Assembly: GCA_937858155.1 (NCBI GenBank) | Contig: CALLYM010000219.1 | Coordinates: 1 to 50,581 of the forward strand | DNA: 50,581 nucleotides | From: an uncultured Phycisphaerales bacterium | Lineage (GTDB): Bacteria > Planctomycetota > Phycisphaerae > Phycisphaerales > UBA1924 | Direction: 5' to 3' | Part shown: in pieces, positions 15,901 to 24,613 of the stretch | How positions within the stretch are numbered: the stretch's first letter is position 1 | Layout: each line of letters opens with the position of its first letter | Translations under genes and position numbers: made by a program | The notes under the pieces: model-generated | What the model saw: the letters and a program-made list of their open reading frames with translations, nothing else | Told to the model about the DNA's origin: nothing | Database searches by the model: none

Positions 15901-16269
15901 ATGACCACCCGCAGCCTTCTCGCTTCCTTCACCGTGACCGGTACCCTCCTGTGCCTTGCGGCATGCGGCAGCCCCGAGCGTGTCTCCTACCGATCCGAGA
16001 CGTGGTCCCCCAAGACGATCACCGTGCTCGACACCCGGACCGGCGAGAGCGTCGTCACGATCGATGTGCCGGTGGGTAAGCAGGCAAACCTGTGGTTCAA
16101 GAAGGACCGCAACCGGGCCGAGAGCGATGGCAGCGACGAGCTGACATACGCCATCCGCCCATGGGGGGATAATGTCACAATCCCCGGCACCACGCTCACG
16201 GTGCCGCCGCCGTCGGCCAGGCGCATCGACATGACGCTGCGCAAGGTGCCCGAGCAGGCCGCGAAGTGA
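15901..16269 (+). CDS. Small lipoprotein of unknown function
   Basis: 122 residues with a lipoprotein signal (hydrophobic core, lipobox 'LAAC', mature Cys at about residue 22). The mature part has a pattern of short strands ('ITVLDTRTGESVVTIDVPVG', 'NVTIPGTTLTVP') and looks like a small beta-rich domain, with no recognised family. It lies alone between ispF and the convergent threonine aldolase gene; only 3 bp separate the two stops. Confidence 0.8.
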   Translation: MTTRSLLASFTVTGTLLCLAACGSPERVSYRSETWSPKTITVLDTRTGESVVTIDVPVGKQANLWFKKDRNRAESDGSDELTYAIRPWGDNVTIPGTTLTVPPPSARRIDMTLRKVPEQAAK

Positions 16270-16272
16270 GTT

Positions 16273-17334
16273 TCAGCGCATCGACGAACCACACGCTTGT
16301 GCGATAGCCTCCACCGCGCGCGTGACACCGGCGAGGTTGACGTCCAGGTGCGTCACCGCCCGGACTTTCCTCGGGCCGGTGGGGAGCATGAGCACGCCCA
16401 GCGATTGAATGCGGGCGCACAACGTTGGAGCGTCAAAGGGCACAGCGCTCCCCAGGTCAAAGAGCACGATGTTCGATTCGACCCCGAACGGGCCGTGGCA
16501 TGCGTCGAGCGTGATGCCCTTCACCTTGACGACCCCTTCGGCGAACGCACGGGCGTTCGCATGGTCGTCCGAGAGGCGGGCGATGTGGTGGTCTAAGGCG
16601 TGCGACGCCGCGGCGGCGAGCAGCCCGCTCTGGCGCATGCCCCCGCCGAGCATCTTCCGTATGCGCCGAACCTTCGCGACCAGATCGTTCGTTCCCGCCA
16701 CAGCGCTGCCCACGGGGGCCCCGAGACCCTTGCTGAAACAGCACGACACGCTGTCAAAGTACCGCGCGTAGTCTCGGGCGGTGACGCCCCCCGCAACGCA
16801 CGCGTTCCACAAGCGCGCGCCATCCATGTGTGTCCGCATGGAGTGCTGCCGGGCCGCGCCGGTGACAGCCTCGATGTCCTCCAACGCCCACACCGCACCG
16901 CCGCCCCTGTTGTGGGTGTTCTCGACGACCAGCAGTCTCGAGCGTGGGAAGTGGACATTGTCGGCACGGACGGCGGACACCACGTCCGCTTTGGAGAACT
17001 GCCCGCGCGGGCCCCGAAGCCCCCTCACCATGCACCCACTGATGGCGGCGGGGCCGCCCCCTTCGTACAGGATGATGTGGCTGTCTTCGTGGGCGATGAC
17101 CTCGTCACCCGGCTCGGTGTGGGCGCGGATGGCGCATTGATTTCCCATCGTGCCGCTGGGAACAAAGCACGCGGCCTCCTTGCCAAGGAGCGCCGCGACC
17201 TTGTGCTCAAGGGCCGCGACGCTTGGGTCGTCGCCGAGCACATCGTCGCCGATCGGCGCTCGGGCCATGACGTCCCACATGGCTGGGGTGGGCCGCGTGA
17301 CAGTGTCGCTGCGGAGATCGACGGGGACTTTCAT
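16273..17334 (-). CDS. ltaE: Low-specificity L-threonine aldolase
   Basis: A PLP enzyme of fold type I that cleaves L-threonine or allo-threonine to glycine and acetaldehyde. The 353 residues show 'DLRSDTVTRPTPAMW' at the N-terminus, 'PSGTMGNQCA', 'ENTHNRGGGAVW', 'HMDGARLWNA' and the PLP lysine in 'CFSKGLGAPVGS'. TACCCT ends 5 nt before the ATG. It is divergent from hsp20 and 3 bp from the lipoprotein stop. Confidence 0.95.
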   Translation of the reverse strand: MKVPVDLRSDTVTRPTPAMWDVMARAPIGDDVLGDDPSVAALEHKVAALLGKEAACFVPSGTMGNQCAIRAHTEPGDEVIAHEDSHIILYEGGGPAAISGCMVRGLRGPRGQFSKADVVSAVRADNVHFPRSRLLVVENTHNRGGGAVWALEDIEAVTGAARQHSMRTHMDGARLWNACVAGGVTARDYARYFDSVSCCFSKGLGAPVGSAVAGTNDLVAKVRRIRKMLGGGMRQSGLLAAAASHALDHHIARLSDDHANARAFAEGVVKVKGITLDACHGPFGVESNIVLFDLGSAVPFDAPTLCARIQSLGVLMLPTGPRKVRAVTHLDVNLAGVTRAVEAIAQACGSSMR

Positions 17335-17339
17335 GATAA

Positions 17340-17345
17340 AGGGTA
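17340..17345 (-). promoter_or_regulatory. -10-like hexamer before ltaE
   Basis: TACCCT on the minus strand, 5-nt spacer (TTATC) to the ltaE ATG; no Shine-Dalgarno sequence. Confidence 0.55.
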
Positions 17346-17387
17346 TTCATGGGGGCAACTTCCGTGCCTGCCACTGCTGCAGGGGGC

Positions 17388-17400
17388 TGCCACACTGGCA
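17388..17400 (+). promoter_or_regulatory. Palindrome upstream of the sigma54-type promoter
   Basis: TGCC-ACACT-GGCA, centred about 108 bp before the expected hsp20 transcription start. The distance fits a binding site for a sigma54 activator (enhancer-binding protein); inference from position and symmetry only. Confidence 0.4.
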
Positions 17401-17475
17401 CCACCGCGCGCTCATCGGCGTACAAACGCGCTGCGAACACGTCCGCCTACGCGGGCATCGGCCACGGGGCGCGAT

Positions 17476-17491
17476 TGGCACACTCCTTGCA
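17476..17491 (+). promoter_or_regulatory. Sigma54-type promoter of hsp20
   Basis: TGGCAC-N5-TTGCA: the -24 GG (17477-17478) and -12 GC (17489-17490) have the required 10-bp spacing and both half-sites match the RpoN consensus. The expected start is near 17502, giving a leader of about 68 nt. Confidence 0.75.
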
Positions 17492-17569
17492 ATTCACTGG
17501 ACTGAGCGTACTGCAGCACCAGATGAAGCAGTCCGGTGTTGCGAGTACGCAAGGAGAAAGGAACACGCC

Positions 17570-18001
17570 ATGACACTCAACCTTGTTCACCGGAGCCGCG
17601 GCACCCCTTCGTACCCGAGCCTTCTCGAGGAATTCCTGAGCGAGCCCTTCCTGATGGTCGCACCGATGACTCAGCAGGCGCAGTCGCTCGCTGTCGACGT
17701 TTCTGAGGCCGAAAGCGATGTGGTTGTGCGCGCGAGCGTTCCGGGCTTCCGAAAGGATCAGATAGCCATCGAGGTGCACGATGATGTGCTCACGATCCGC
17801 GCGGAAAAGTCCGAGGAGGTGGAGGAAAAGAACGAGCGGTACACGCGGCGCGAGAGGCGTGCCGGCAGCTTTGCGCGGTCCCTCGCGCTCCCCGCGCCCG
17901 TGGCCACGGAAAAGGCCCAGGCAGAGCTCAAGGACGGTGTGCTGACGCTGACGATTCCAAAGAATCAGAAGGCCCAGCCGCGGAAGATCAGCATCAACTG
18001 A
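17570..18001 (+). CDS. Small heat-shock protein (Hsp20/alpha-crystallin)
   Basis: An ATP-independent holdase of 143 residues. The alpha-crystallin domain covers about residues 40-132 ('VDVSEAESDVVVRASVPGF', 'DDVLTIRAEKSEE', 'RRAGSFARSLALP', 'LKDGVLTLTIPK'), with a short N-terminal arm and a C-terminal tail ending 'PRKISIN' (I-x-I motif for oligomer contacts). ATG 17570 has AGGAG 13 nt and AAAGGA 7 nt upstream. Transcription appears to start from a sigma54-type promoter; no CIRCE element is seen. A strong hairpin follows at 18029-18057. Confidence 0.94.
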   Translation: MTLNLVHRSRGTPSYPSLLEEFLSEPFLMVAPMTQQAQSLAVDVSEAESDVVVRASVPGFRKDQIAIEVHDDVLTIRAEKSEEVEEKNERYTRRERRAGSFARSLALPAPVATEKAQAELKDGVLTLTIPKNQKAQPRKISIN

Positions 18002-18028
18002 CAATCATCGCGGCGGTAAATCCGGTAC

Positions 18029-18057
18029 CAAGGGCGGACGCAGAGCGTCCGCCCTTG
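18029..18057. terminator. Hairpin between convergent hsp20 and MFS genes
   Basis: A perfect 13-bp stem (CAAGGGCGGACGC / GCGTCCGCCCTTG) with a 3-nt loop, 28 nt after hsp20 and 25 nt from the MFS stop. There is no T-run on either side, so it may act as an mRNA 3' end stabiliser as well as a two-way terminator. Confidence 0.6.
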
Positions 18058-18081
18058 TGTGCCAGGGCCTCGTTCGAGCGT

Positions 18082-19551
18082 TCAGTGCTTCTTCGCTTCT
18101 TCCACCGCTTTGCCCATTTTCCACCGCAGAGAGACAAACCCCGCCGCCCCGGCTACGCCGACCATCAGCGATGACGCCTGGACCCAGAGGTGCGCATCCA
18201 TCCCGGCACGTTTGAGGGCTTCGTACCCGGTCGTCACGGCGACGGGCGCGAGCAGGCCCCGCACGCCGTTGAGTGTGACGTGCGTCGCCATGTACCGGCT
18301 GGTCTCGCTCGGGCGGGCAAAGTCCACGTGACCCAGGTGCCAGGCGATCTGGCCGCCGCCGTACCCGATCCCCATGAGCGCCGCGCCGATGAAGTAGAAC
18401 CAGATGGCGTGCCCGCCAATGAAGCGGTCGATGAGCGCGCCGGTCGTGAAAAAGGTCCCGGCGACGACGAACGTCCAGGAATGGACGGAGCGGAACTTCA
18501 CGACGTGGGCCTTGTCGAGGAAACGCCGCCAGATCGGGAGTGCCAGCAGCGTCAGGAGTGCAGGGATGCTGCTCGTGACGAGCACGCTGGGAAAGTAGGT
18601 GAGGCCGTACTCCTCTTTCAGCGAGATAACCAGGCACGGCACGACCATGAGGTTGCTGAAGCCCAGGACGAACATCCACAGCATGAACTGGGCGTACCAG
18701 CGGTCCTGGCGCAGAACGCGGAGCACCACGACGGGGCCGTGCCAGGGTCTCATGACCTTCGTTGCTCCGTCGCCGGTTTCTTCCTGCAGTACCCGCCCTT
18801 CCCGGCGCACGCGGATGCGTCCATAGGCAAAGACGCCGATCATCCCCAGCCCGGCCGCGATGGGGAGGAAGTAGCGGTACGCGCCCGGGCTGTTGTCCAG
18901 GCACCACGCCAGCGACGCACCGATGACCGCGACCAGCAGCACTTCCACCCCCGACAGCACGCCGACAATGCGTGTGCGGTCGGCGGATCGGTAGTTGGCA
19001 CGCCACACGGTTGGGCGTAGCGTGAGCATCCCGCTCCAGCAAACGCGCGCCCCCATCACCAGCACCAGCAGCAGGCACAGTGGCAGCGCCCCGCTGGTGG
19101 GCAGCAGTGCGATGAGGCCCACGCAGAGCATCATCCCCGCCTGCATCAGCGAGATCAGCCCGATCTTGGCCCTCCCGTGCGCCAGGCCGCTCCAGAAGAA
19201 GCTGAGGATGTTGGCCAGCTGCGGTGTCGCGCCAATCAGCCCGACCATGAAGTTGAGCAGGGCAGGGGGCACGCTGTCCGTGAAACTCTGTTTCGCGAAA
19301 ACCGCGATCACACCGCCCTCAATGGTCGCCATCGCGAGCATGAGAAAAATGGTCGCCGTGATTTCCAGGGTGAACGCTCGGCGCGACATCCACGGGAGTT
19401 CGCGGGGCCGCACAATGGGCAGCACCCGCGAAACCGCGGCGACGCCCGCATCGAACGGGATGGTGGCCCGTACCGCTCGCAGCACTTCACCCGCATGATA
19501 GGGGAGTATGCTGGGTCTTTTCGTGCATCCCGTGCGTTCCGCGAACCCCAT
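18082..19551 (-). CDS. Major facilitator superfamily transporter
   Basis: A 489-residue inner-membrane protein with about 12 hydrophobic helices, beginning near residue 60 ('FLMLAMATIEGGVIAVF') and ending with a basic tail. An N-terminal stretch of about 54 residues ('IVRPRELPW' then 'MSRRAFTLEITA') precedes the first helix and is probably cytoplasmic. The loop between helices 6 and 7 is long and charged ('RIRVRREGRVLQEE'). The substrate cannot be predicted. The start at 19551 is tentative; an internal ATG at 19389 would remove the N-terminal stretch. Confidence 0.85.
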   Translation of the reverse strand: MGFAERTGCTKRPSILPYHAGEVLRAVRATIPFDAGVAAVSRVLPIVRPRELPWMSRRAFTLEITATIFLMLAMATIEGGVIAVFAKQSFTDSVPPALLNFMVGLIGATPQLANILSFFWSGLAHGRAKIGLISLMQAGMMLCVGLIALLPTSGALPLCLLLVLVMGARVCWSGMLTLRPTVWRANYRSADRTRIVGVLSGVEVLLVAVIGASLAWCLDNSPGAYRYFLPIAAGLGMIGVFAYGRIRVRREGRVLQEETGDGATKVMRPWHGPVVVLRVLRQDRWYAQFMLWMFVLGFSNLMVVPCLVISLKEEYGLTYFPSVLVTSSIPALLTLLALPIWRRFLDKAHVVKFRSVHSWTFVVAGTFFTTGALIDRFIGGHAIWFYFIGAALMGIGYGGGQIAWHLGHVDFARPSETSRYMATHVTLNGVRGLLAPVAVTTGYEALKRAGMDAHLWVQASSLMVGVAGAAGFVSLRWKMGKAVEEAKKH

Positions 19552-19737
19552 CCCTTCTTACGTGCGTGCGTTGTTGCTGAAGACAACGAGCTTGAACGGG
19601 CGATAACACCATCCCCCGCGGGCCGGGGCGCAATCCGCAAAGCCCCCGCGCTCGTGTGGACGAAGAAGCAGTGAGATGCACGCATAAATCTTGCTGACGA
19701 CCGCCGAAAGTCCCGCAACTCTGACGCCTTGCCTTCG

Positions 19738-19743
19738 TACGGT
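19738..19743 (+). promoter_or_regulatory. -10-like hexamer before the methyltransferase gene
   Basis: TACGGT, 8-nt spacer to ATG 19752; no Shine-Dalgarno sequence. Confidence 0.4.
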
Positions 19744-19751
19744 TGACACCC

Positions 19752-20624
19752 ATGAGTTCAGCGACTGTCCATCCGCCTTCCAAACCCGCCACGCCCGCCC
19801 AGGGCGCCGAGTACGTCCTCGGCACGGGGAGCGACGAAACCGCCCGCCTGGGCTTGCAGCACCGGCTGTGGTCCGCTGCGGCCCACGAATGCTGGGAGCG
19901 GGCCCGCTTGCAGCCCGGTCACACGGCGCTTGACCTGGGCTGCGGCCCCGGGCACGCGACCGTGGACATGGCGCAGATCGTCGGCCCGCGTGGGCGCGTG
20001 ATCGCCGTGGACGAGTCCGCGGCGTTCCTCAAGCAGCTCCACGGCCAGGCGGAATCACGCCGCCTGACCAACGTCGAGCGGATCCTGGGGGACGTGCAGG
20101 AGCTGACCGAGTGCATCCATGATGGTCAGGGCACGATCGATGTGGCGTATGCACGGTGGGTGTTCTGCTTCCTGAACGATCCGGAATCGGTGGTGAAGGG
20201 TCTCGCAACGCTCGTGAAGCAGGGCGGGCGCGTCGCGATCCACGATTACTTCAACTACGACCGCTGCCTCACGCTCGCGCCCCGGCGCGAGGCGTTCAGC
20301 AAGGTCATCCACGCGGTCGGCGCTTCCTGGCGCGCCCGTGGCGGGGATACGGACGTTATGGGGCGCCTCCCGGGCCTCTTCCAGAAGCATGGGTTCGAGG
20401 TCACCCACCTGGATGTCATCCAGCGTATCGCGCGCCCGGGCAGCACCATGTGGCACTGGCCAAACTCCTTCTGGCAGACGTTCGTGCCAAAGCTTGTGGA
20501 AACCGGGTTCATCACGCGCGAGGACGAGCAGGCATTCCACAAAGCGTGGAACGACGCGAGCAACGACCCCGCGTCGTTCATCCAGCTCCCGCCCGTGTTC
20601 GAGCTCATCGCCACCCGCCGGTAG
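19752..20624 (+). CDS. Class I SAM-dependent methyltransferase
   Basis: 290 residues with a Rossmann-type methyltransferase core: motif I 'ALDLGCGPGHATVDMAQ' (about residues 58-74), motif II acidic residue in 'VIAVDES', then 'IDVAYARWVFCFLNDP' and 'LVKQGGRVAIHDYF'. The C-terminal 100 residues ('MWHWPNSFWQTFVPKL') form a less common cap with several Trp residues and probably shape the acceptor pocket. It is like the UbiE/COQ5-type group, but the acceptor (small molecule, lipid or protein) cannot be named. ATG 19752 is chosen over the in-frame TTG at 19743. Confidence 0.88.
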   Translation: MSSATVHPPSKPATPAQGAEYVLGTGSDETARLGLQHRLWSAAAHECWERARLQPGHTALDLGCGPGHATVDMAQIVGPRGRVIAVDESAAFLKQLHGQAESRRLTNVERILGDVQELTECIHDGQGTIDVAYARWVFCFLNDPESVVKGLATLVKQGGRVAIHDYFNYDRCLTLAPRREAFSKVIHAVGASWRARGGDTDVMGRLPGLFQKHGFEVTHLDVIQRIARPGSTMWHWPNSFWQTFVPKLVETGFITREDEQAFHKAWNDASNDPASFIQLPPVFELIATRR

Positions 20625-20641
20625 GCCGCCCCGGCCCGGCT

Positions 20642-22912
20642 TCACGGCTCCTTCTTTGGCTGTGACTTCCTGATCTCTGCGCGCACACGTCGTCCGGCGT
20701 CCGTGGCTTCTTTTCCACCGTCCTGAAGCTCCTTGTACGCCGCTTCCAGCCTGGCAAGCGCCTCCGCCGGCCTGCCGGCGTCCTTCATGGCGCGTGCGGT
20801 GAACAGCACGCGATCGATCCGCTCCGGGTAGTCCAGCGGCGCGATGAGCACACAGTCGTCCCGGCGGAGACTGTCCGCGAGCGCTTCGTCGTACCGCTTC
20901 TGCCGCTGGTAGAGCTGGGCACGCAGGGAAAAAAAGTTCCCAAGCAGTGGCGAGCGTGCGTCGGCAACGGTGCTCAACCGGTCGATGGCGGCGGTTGTCT
21001 GTTCGAGCGCCTCGTCGAGGCGGCCCTCATCCCTCAGGAGGCGGAGCTGGTTGTGAACCACCCCGAGCACGAGCGGATCGTTCTTGTCTGTCCCCGGCGG
21101 GATCGCGGCGAGAGCGAGTTCGTAATAGTGGCGGGCCGCGTCAAAGCGCTTGCGGGCACGCTCCATGCTCCCCAGGTTCCTCAGTGTCTCCGCAGGTTTG
21201 GCGTCCCGCTCGCCGTGCAGCGCGATCCGGACGAACAGCGCTTCGCTCAGCATCCGCTCCGAGCCGTCGTAGTCTTTGAGCAGGAAGAGCATGATGCCCC
21301 AGTTGTTGGCCGCCCAGGCGGCCTCCTCACTCACCTCCCCCTGCGTGTCACGCAGAGTGGTGTAGGCGCGCCGGTACCGATCCTCGGCGCCGCGGTTGTC
21401 GTGGCGACGCTCTCGGCAGAGCCCTTCCACCATGAGCCATCGACCATACGGGGCTGAATGCAGGCCGTACACACGCTCCGCGAGTGGCATCCCGCACGAT
21501 ACAGCCTGCTCAGACACGGTCGAGTCACCCAGCTTGGACGCCACGCGTGCGACGTCGTACCACAACGACTCCGCCAGCGCAGGATCCGCGTCCGAGTCAA
21601 TCTGCTCGATGGTCGCCACCGCGTTCTGGGTGACATGGAACACCGACCCGGGCGCGCTCGCCGCGACCGACTCGCTCACCGAAGAGAGCGTGTCACGCAG
21701 TGTCTGCGCAAGTGTCTGGGAGCGTGCCGCGCTCCTCCGGGCCTCCTCCGCGTGCTCCCGAGACTGCTGAACCGCGGCCGCGAGGGCCTCCCCGCGCGCC
21801 GCGAGCCGCACAGCGAGAATTGTGGAGACGACGGCGGACGCAACAACGGCCAGCACGCACGCGGCCGCGATTGCGGAGGCAACAGGGCGTCTGCGCACAA
21901 GTTTCGTCAGGCGGTATGCCAGCGTCGGGGGATGCGCCAAGACCGCCTCGCCCCGCTGCCACCGCCGGATATCCGCGAGCATCGCATCGGCGGACTGATA
22001 GCGGCGTTCGGGCTCGGGTGCCATCGCCGTCGTCACGATCGTGCAAAGGTCGGCGGGGATTCCGGGCGACACCGCGCGGGGCGATGGCGCTTGGGTCGTG
22101 CGGCGCGACCCATCGCTCCCGTGCGGGAGCTGCCCTGTCAGCACAACATACAGCAGGCAGCCGAGGGCGTAGACGTCGCTCCGCGTGTCGACCGCGCCGG
22201 TGCCGGGAGAAATCTGCTCCGGAGCTGCGTACGCGGGAGTCCCCACCACGCTCGCCTGCTTCGGGCGTGACCCGGAGACACCGCGCCGGGCGCCGGTCAA
22301 TGCCGCGAGACCGAAGTCGAGCACGCGCGGCTGGCCGTCCCTCACCACCAGCACATTGCTGGGCTTGATATCGCGGTGGATGATGCCGCGCTGGTGGGCG
22401 TACGCGATAGCGCTGCACACGGCGCCCACCGCCTCCGCGCGGTCGTGAAGGCTCTTGCCCGCCGCCCATTCGTCCATCGGCACCCCGTCCACATACTCCA
22501 TGACCAAGGCCGAGTGCTGGTGGGGGGGCGCGGTTTCGATCACACCATAGACCGAAACAATGGCAGGGTGTCGGAGGGAACTGAGGACACTGACCTCACG
22601 CTCGAATCGCTCCTTCGCCACTGCCCCCGCCAGCGGGCCGGCGGCGATGTGCTTGAGCGCGACCTCCCTGCCCGTCCCGGGCTGCACCGCGCGGAAGACC
22701 GCACCCTGGGCCCCGCGTCCAACTTCTGCGAGCAGCCGGTACCCCGCGAATTCACCCAATGCCGGAGGAGCGATGCTCTCCCGCACCAAGCCCATCCATG
22801 CGTCGTCTTCAAGGTCAAAGCCCATGGAGGGCGTCCGCTCGCCGGTCCCATTGTGCTCGTGGCGGGGCAGCGTGCTCAGTCGTGCGGCTTTGTTCAAAGG
22901 GCGGTCAGCCAT
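20642..22912 (-). CDS. Ser/Thr protein kinase with C-terminal TPR repeats
   Basis: A 756-residue membrane kinase. The kinase domain spans about residues 55-325: 'VGRGAQGAVFRA', VALK lysine, 'HRDIKPSNVL', intact 'DFGLA', 'GTPAYAAPEQ' and 'DVYALGCLLY'. One membrane helix (about 350-372, 'AIAAACVLAVVASAVVSTIL') separates it from an extracytoplasmic part with a coiled segment and several TPR units (about 465-740), probably for ligand or partner binding. The ATG overlaps the sigma factor stop (ATGGCTGA), so the two are translationally coupled; the kinase may control that sigma factor. Confidence 0.93.
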   Translation of the reverse strand: MADRPLNKAARLSTLPRHEHNGTGERTPSMGFDLEDDAWMGLVRESIAPPALGEFAGYRLLAEVGRGAQGAVFRAVQPGTGREVALKHIAAGPLAGAVAKERFEREVSVLSSLRHPAIVSVYGVIETAPPHQHSALVMEYVDGVPMDEWAAGKSLHDRAEAVGAVCSAIAYAHQRGIIHRDIKPSNVLVVRDGQPRVLDFGLAALTGARRGVSGSRPKQASVVGTPAYAAPEQISPGTGAVDTRSDVYALGCLLYVVLTGQLPHGSDGSRRTTQAPSPRAVSPGIPADLCTIVTTAMAPEPERRYQSADAMLADIRRWQRGEAVLAHPPTLAYRLTKLVRRRPVASAIAAACVLAVVASAVVSTILAVRLAARGEALAAAVQQSREHAEEARRSAARSQTLAQTLRDTLSSVSESVAASAPGSVFHVTQNAVATIEQIDSDADPALAESLWYDVARVASKLGDSTVSEQAVSCGMPLAERVYGLHSAPYGRWLMVEGLCRERRHDNRGAEDRYRRAYTTLRDTQGEVSEEAAWAANNWGIMLFLLKDYDGSERMLSEALFVRIALHGERDAKPAETLRNLGSMERARKRFDAARHYYELALAAIPPGTDKNDPLVLGVVHNQLRLLRDEGRLDEALEQTTAAIDRLSTVADARSPLLGNFFSLRAQLYQRQKRYDEALADSLRRDDCVLIAPLDYPERIDRVLFTARAMKDAGRPAEALARLEAAYKELQDGGKEATDAGRRVRAEIRKSQPKKEP

Positions 22913-23534
22913 CGACTCGATCCTCGTCGCGCACCTGCTCCTCAATGAGTTCCTGCATCCGGGCACGTACCCGCTGACGAACTTTGTACACAGCCTCCTC
23001 CGACATCCCGTATTCCTGCGCCAGGAGTGACACCGGCACTCCAGACACGTTCCGCTCGAACAGCGAGATACTCCGTTCTTCGAACTGTGACCTCACCATC
23101 GCGAGCGCGCGCCGATAATGGTGCGCGACCCACTCCCTTTCCCACGCCTGATCCTCGGCCGGGCTCGGGGAGCTGCTGGATTCGTGCGCATCACAGCACG
23201 CGCCCGTTCCCAATTCTGATAGTCCTTCAACCCCCGTCATTGGACGCTTCCGGGCGAATAATCCTGAAATCGCATTGCGGGTCGCCCGGAATAGGTAGTC
23301 TCGGAATCTCCCTCGGCCCGGGTCATAGGCAAACGTTGGCAGTGTCTTTGCCAGGTTGCTGAACACGACCTGCACCACGTCTTCAGCGTCGGCATGCTGC
23401 ACCCGCTGGGAGAGACAGAACCGCACCAGCATCTCGCGGTACGTACTTTCGAACTCCTGCCACGCCGCGAGGTCGCCCGTGTCGCGCACACGCGAGAGCA
23501 AGGTCAACCGTGTTTGGTTTGGTGCGGCACCCAT
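22905..23534 (-). CDS. ECF-like RNA polymerase sigma factor
   Basis: 209 residues with sigma region 2 ('QHADAEDVVQVVFSNL', 'FRDYLFRATRNAISG') and region 4 ('ISLFERNVSGVPVSLLAQEYGMSEEAVYKV'), the latter a helix-turn-helix for -35 recognition. A longer than usual linker joins them. It is the type common in planctomycetes and often encoded beside a Ser/Thr kinase, as here. No anti-sigma factor is visible, which supports control through the kinase (inference). ATG 23534 is preferred over earlier in-frame codons; TACATT (23544-23549) ends 9 nt upstream. Confidence 0.9.
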   Translation of the reverse strand: MGAAPNQTRLTLLSRVRDTGDLAAWQEFESTYREMLVRFCLSQRVQHADAEDVVQVVFSNLAKTLPTFAYDPGRGRFRDYLFRATRNAISGLFARKRPMTGVEGLSELGTGACCDAHESSSSPSPAEDQAWEREWVAHHYRRALAMVRSQFEERSISLFERNVSGVPVSLLAQEYGMSEEAVYKVRQRVRARMQELIEEQVRDEDRVDG

Positions 23535-23639
23535 TAGGACATCAATGTACCAGACATTGTCCGATTGCCAAGCGTGCTCCGCGTGTTCCTGCTTCCAAAG
23601 GCGCTGCAAACCGCCCGCAATCGGGGCGGTGGTCCGTCA

Positions 23640-24497
23640 TTACCGGCCCGTTGCTCCGTGCAGTTCGCGGCGGAGCGCCCGCGCTGCCTCCTCCACCCCT
23701 GCGATCCATGAACCGCCCGCCGCGGGGGCATAAATCACGCTGCGCGACGCCGTGACGAGCACGCCCGCACCGTCGCGTCCGTTGCGGACCATCGCGCGGA
23801 TGTCGTCCACCGTACCCCCCTGAGACCCGTAGCCTGGGATCAGAAAGTACGAATCAGGCATCCGTGCCCGTAATGCCAGGGCATCTGCTGCCTTGGTGGC
23901 ACCGACGACCGCCCCGACGGAGGAAAGTTCGCCACCGTGCTTCGCCAGATCATCCTTGGCCAGGAGGGAGACCATGTCCGCCATCGATTCCGCCACTGTT
24001 CTTCCATCCACGAGGCGTTGGCTCTGAACGACATCGCTATCGGGATTACTGGTGCGCACCAGGATAAATACCCCCAGGCCCGCGTCCAAGAAGGGCTTGA
24101 TAGTGCTGGGGCCCATGTAGCCGGAAAGCGTGACAGCGTGAGCGCCGGTCCGGCGTGCCGCCTCGGCATAGTGACCCGCTGTCAGGCCGATATCGCCCCG
24201 CTTGACATCCAGCACCACCACCAGCCCTGCGCGGACCGCTTCCGCGATGCACTCCTCAAGGAGGAGTACCCCGCGCCCGCCGTACCGCTCGAAGCAAGCG
24301 GATTGAAACTTCACCGCGGCCGCATGCCCGTGCACCGCGCGTATGACCCCATGGCAGAACTCAGAGATGGCGGCCAGAGCCTCGTGGTGTCGTGCTCGGA
24401 CTTCCGCGGGCAGCTGATCATGCACAGGATCAAGCCCAACGCACGCGAAGGAGCCGGTCTCGGCGATGCGCCGGGAAAGCACGTCGGAAAACGCCAT
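23640..24497 (-). CDS. pyrF: Orotidine 5'-phosphate decarboxylase
   Basis: It decarboxylates OMP to UMP, the last step of de novo pyrimidine synthesis. The 285 residues match the longer type 2 family: 'CVGLDPVHDQLP', 'AAVKFQSACFERYG', catalytic 'DVKRGDIG', 'VTLSGYMG', 'FILVRTSNPDS', 'GAVVGAT' and 'IPGYGSQGG'. ATG 24497 is chosen by homology; TACGCT ends 3 nt upstream. It diverges from ribH across 116 bp. Confidence 0.95.
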   Translation of the reverse strand: MAFSDVLSRRIAETGSFACVGLDPVHDQLPAEVRARHHEALAAISEFCHGVIRAVHGHAAAVKFQSACFERYGGRGVLLLEECIAEAVRAGLVVVLDVKRGDIGLTAGHYAEAARRTGAHAVTLSGYMGPSTIKPFLDAGLGVFILVRTSNPDSDVVQSQRLVDGRTVAESMADMVSLLAKDDLAKHGGELSSVGAVVGATKAADALALRARMPDSYFLIPGYGSQGGTVDDIRAMVRNGRDGAGVLVTASRSVIYAPAAGGSWIAGVEEAARALRRELHGATGR

Positions 24498-24500
24498 GCG

Positions 24501-24506
24501 CGAGCG
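24501..24506 (-). promoter_or_regulatory. -10-like hexamer before pyrF
   Basis: TACGCT on the minus strand, 3-nt spacer (CGC) to the pyrF ATG, closer than in the other cases; no Shine-Dalgarno sequence. Confidence 0.4.
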
Positions 24507-24600
24507 TAGGAAACCGGCGAGCTCACCGCGAGTGCATCTCGTGGCGGTATTCTCGGGCACGGCCCACGCCTTGTCGCCTGTGCAGGCCGCGACGCATTCC

Positions 24601-24606
24601 TACACT
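24601..24606 (+). promoter_or_regulatory. -10-like hexamer before ribH
   Basis: TACACT, 7-nt spacer (CCGCCCC) to the GTG start of ribH; no Shine-Dalgarno sequence and no FMN riboswitch in the 116-bp divergent spacer. Confidence 0.5.
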
Positions 24607-24613
24607 CCGCCCC

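Noticed and set aside
19742-19747. TTGACA as a -35 box at the methyltransferase start
   Set aside because: It lies only 4 nt before the ATG, so it cannot drive this gene; a coincidence is more likely.
24498-24613. An FMN riboswitch before ribH
   Set aside because: The 116-bp spacer is too short and lacks the conserved FMN aptamer elements; ribH appears leaderless.
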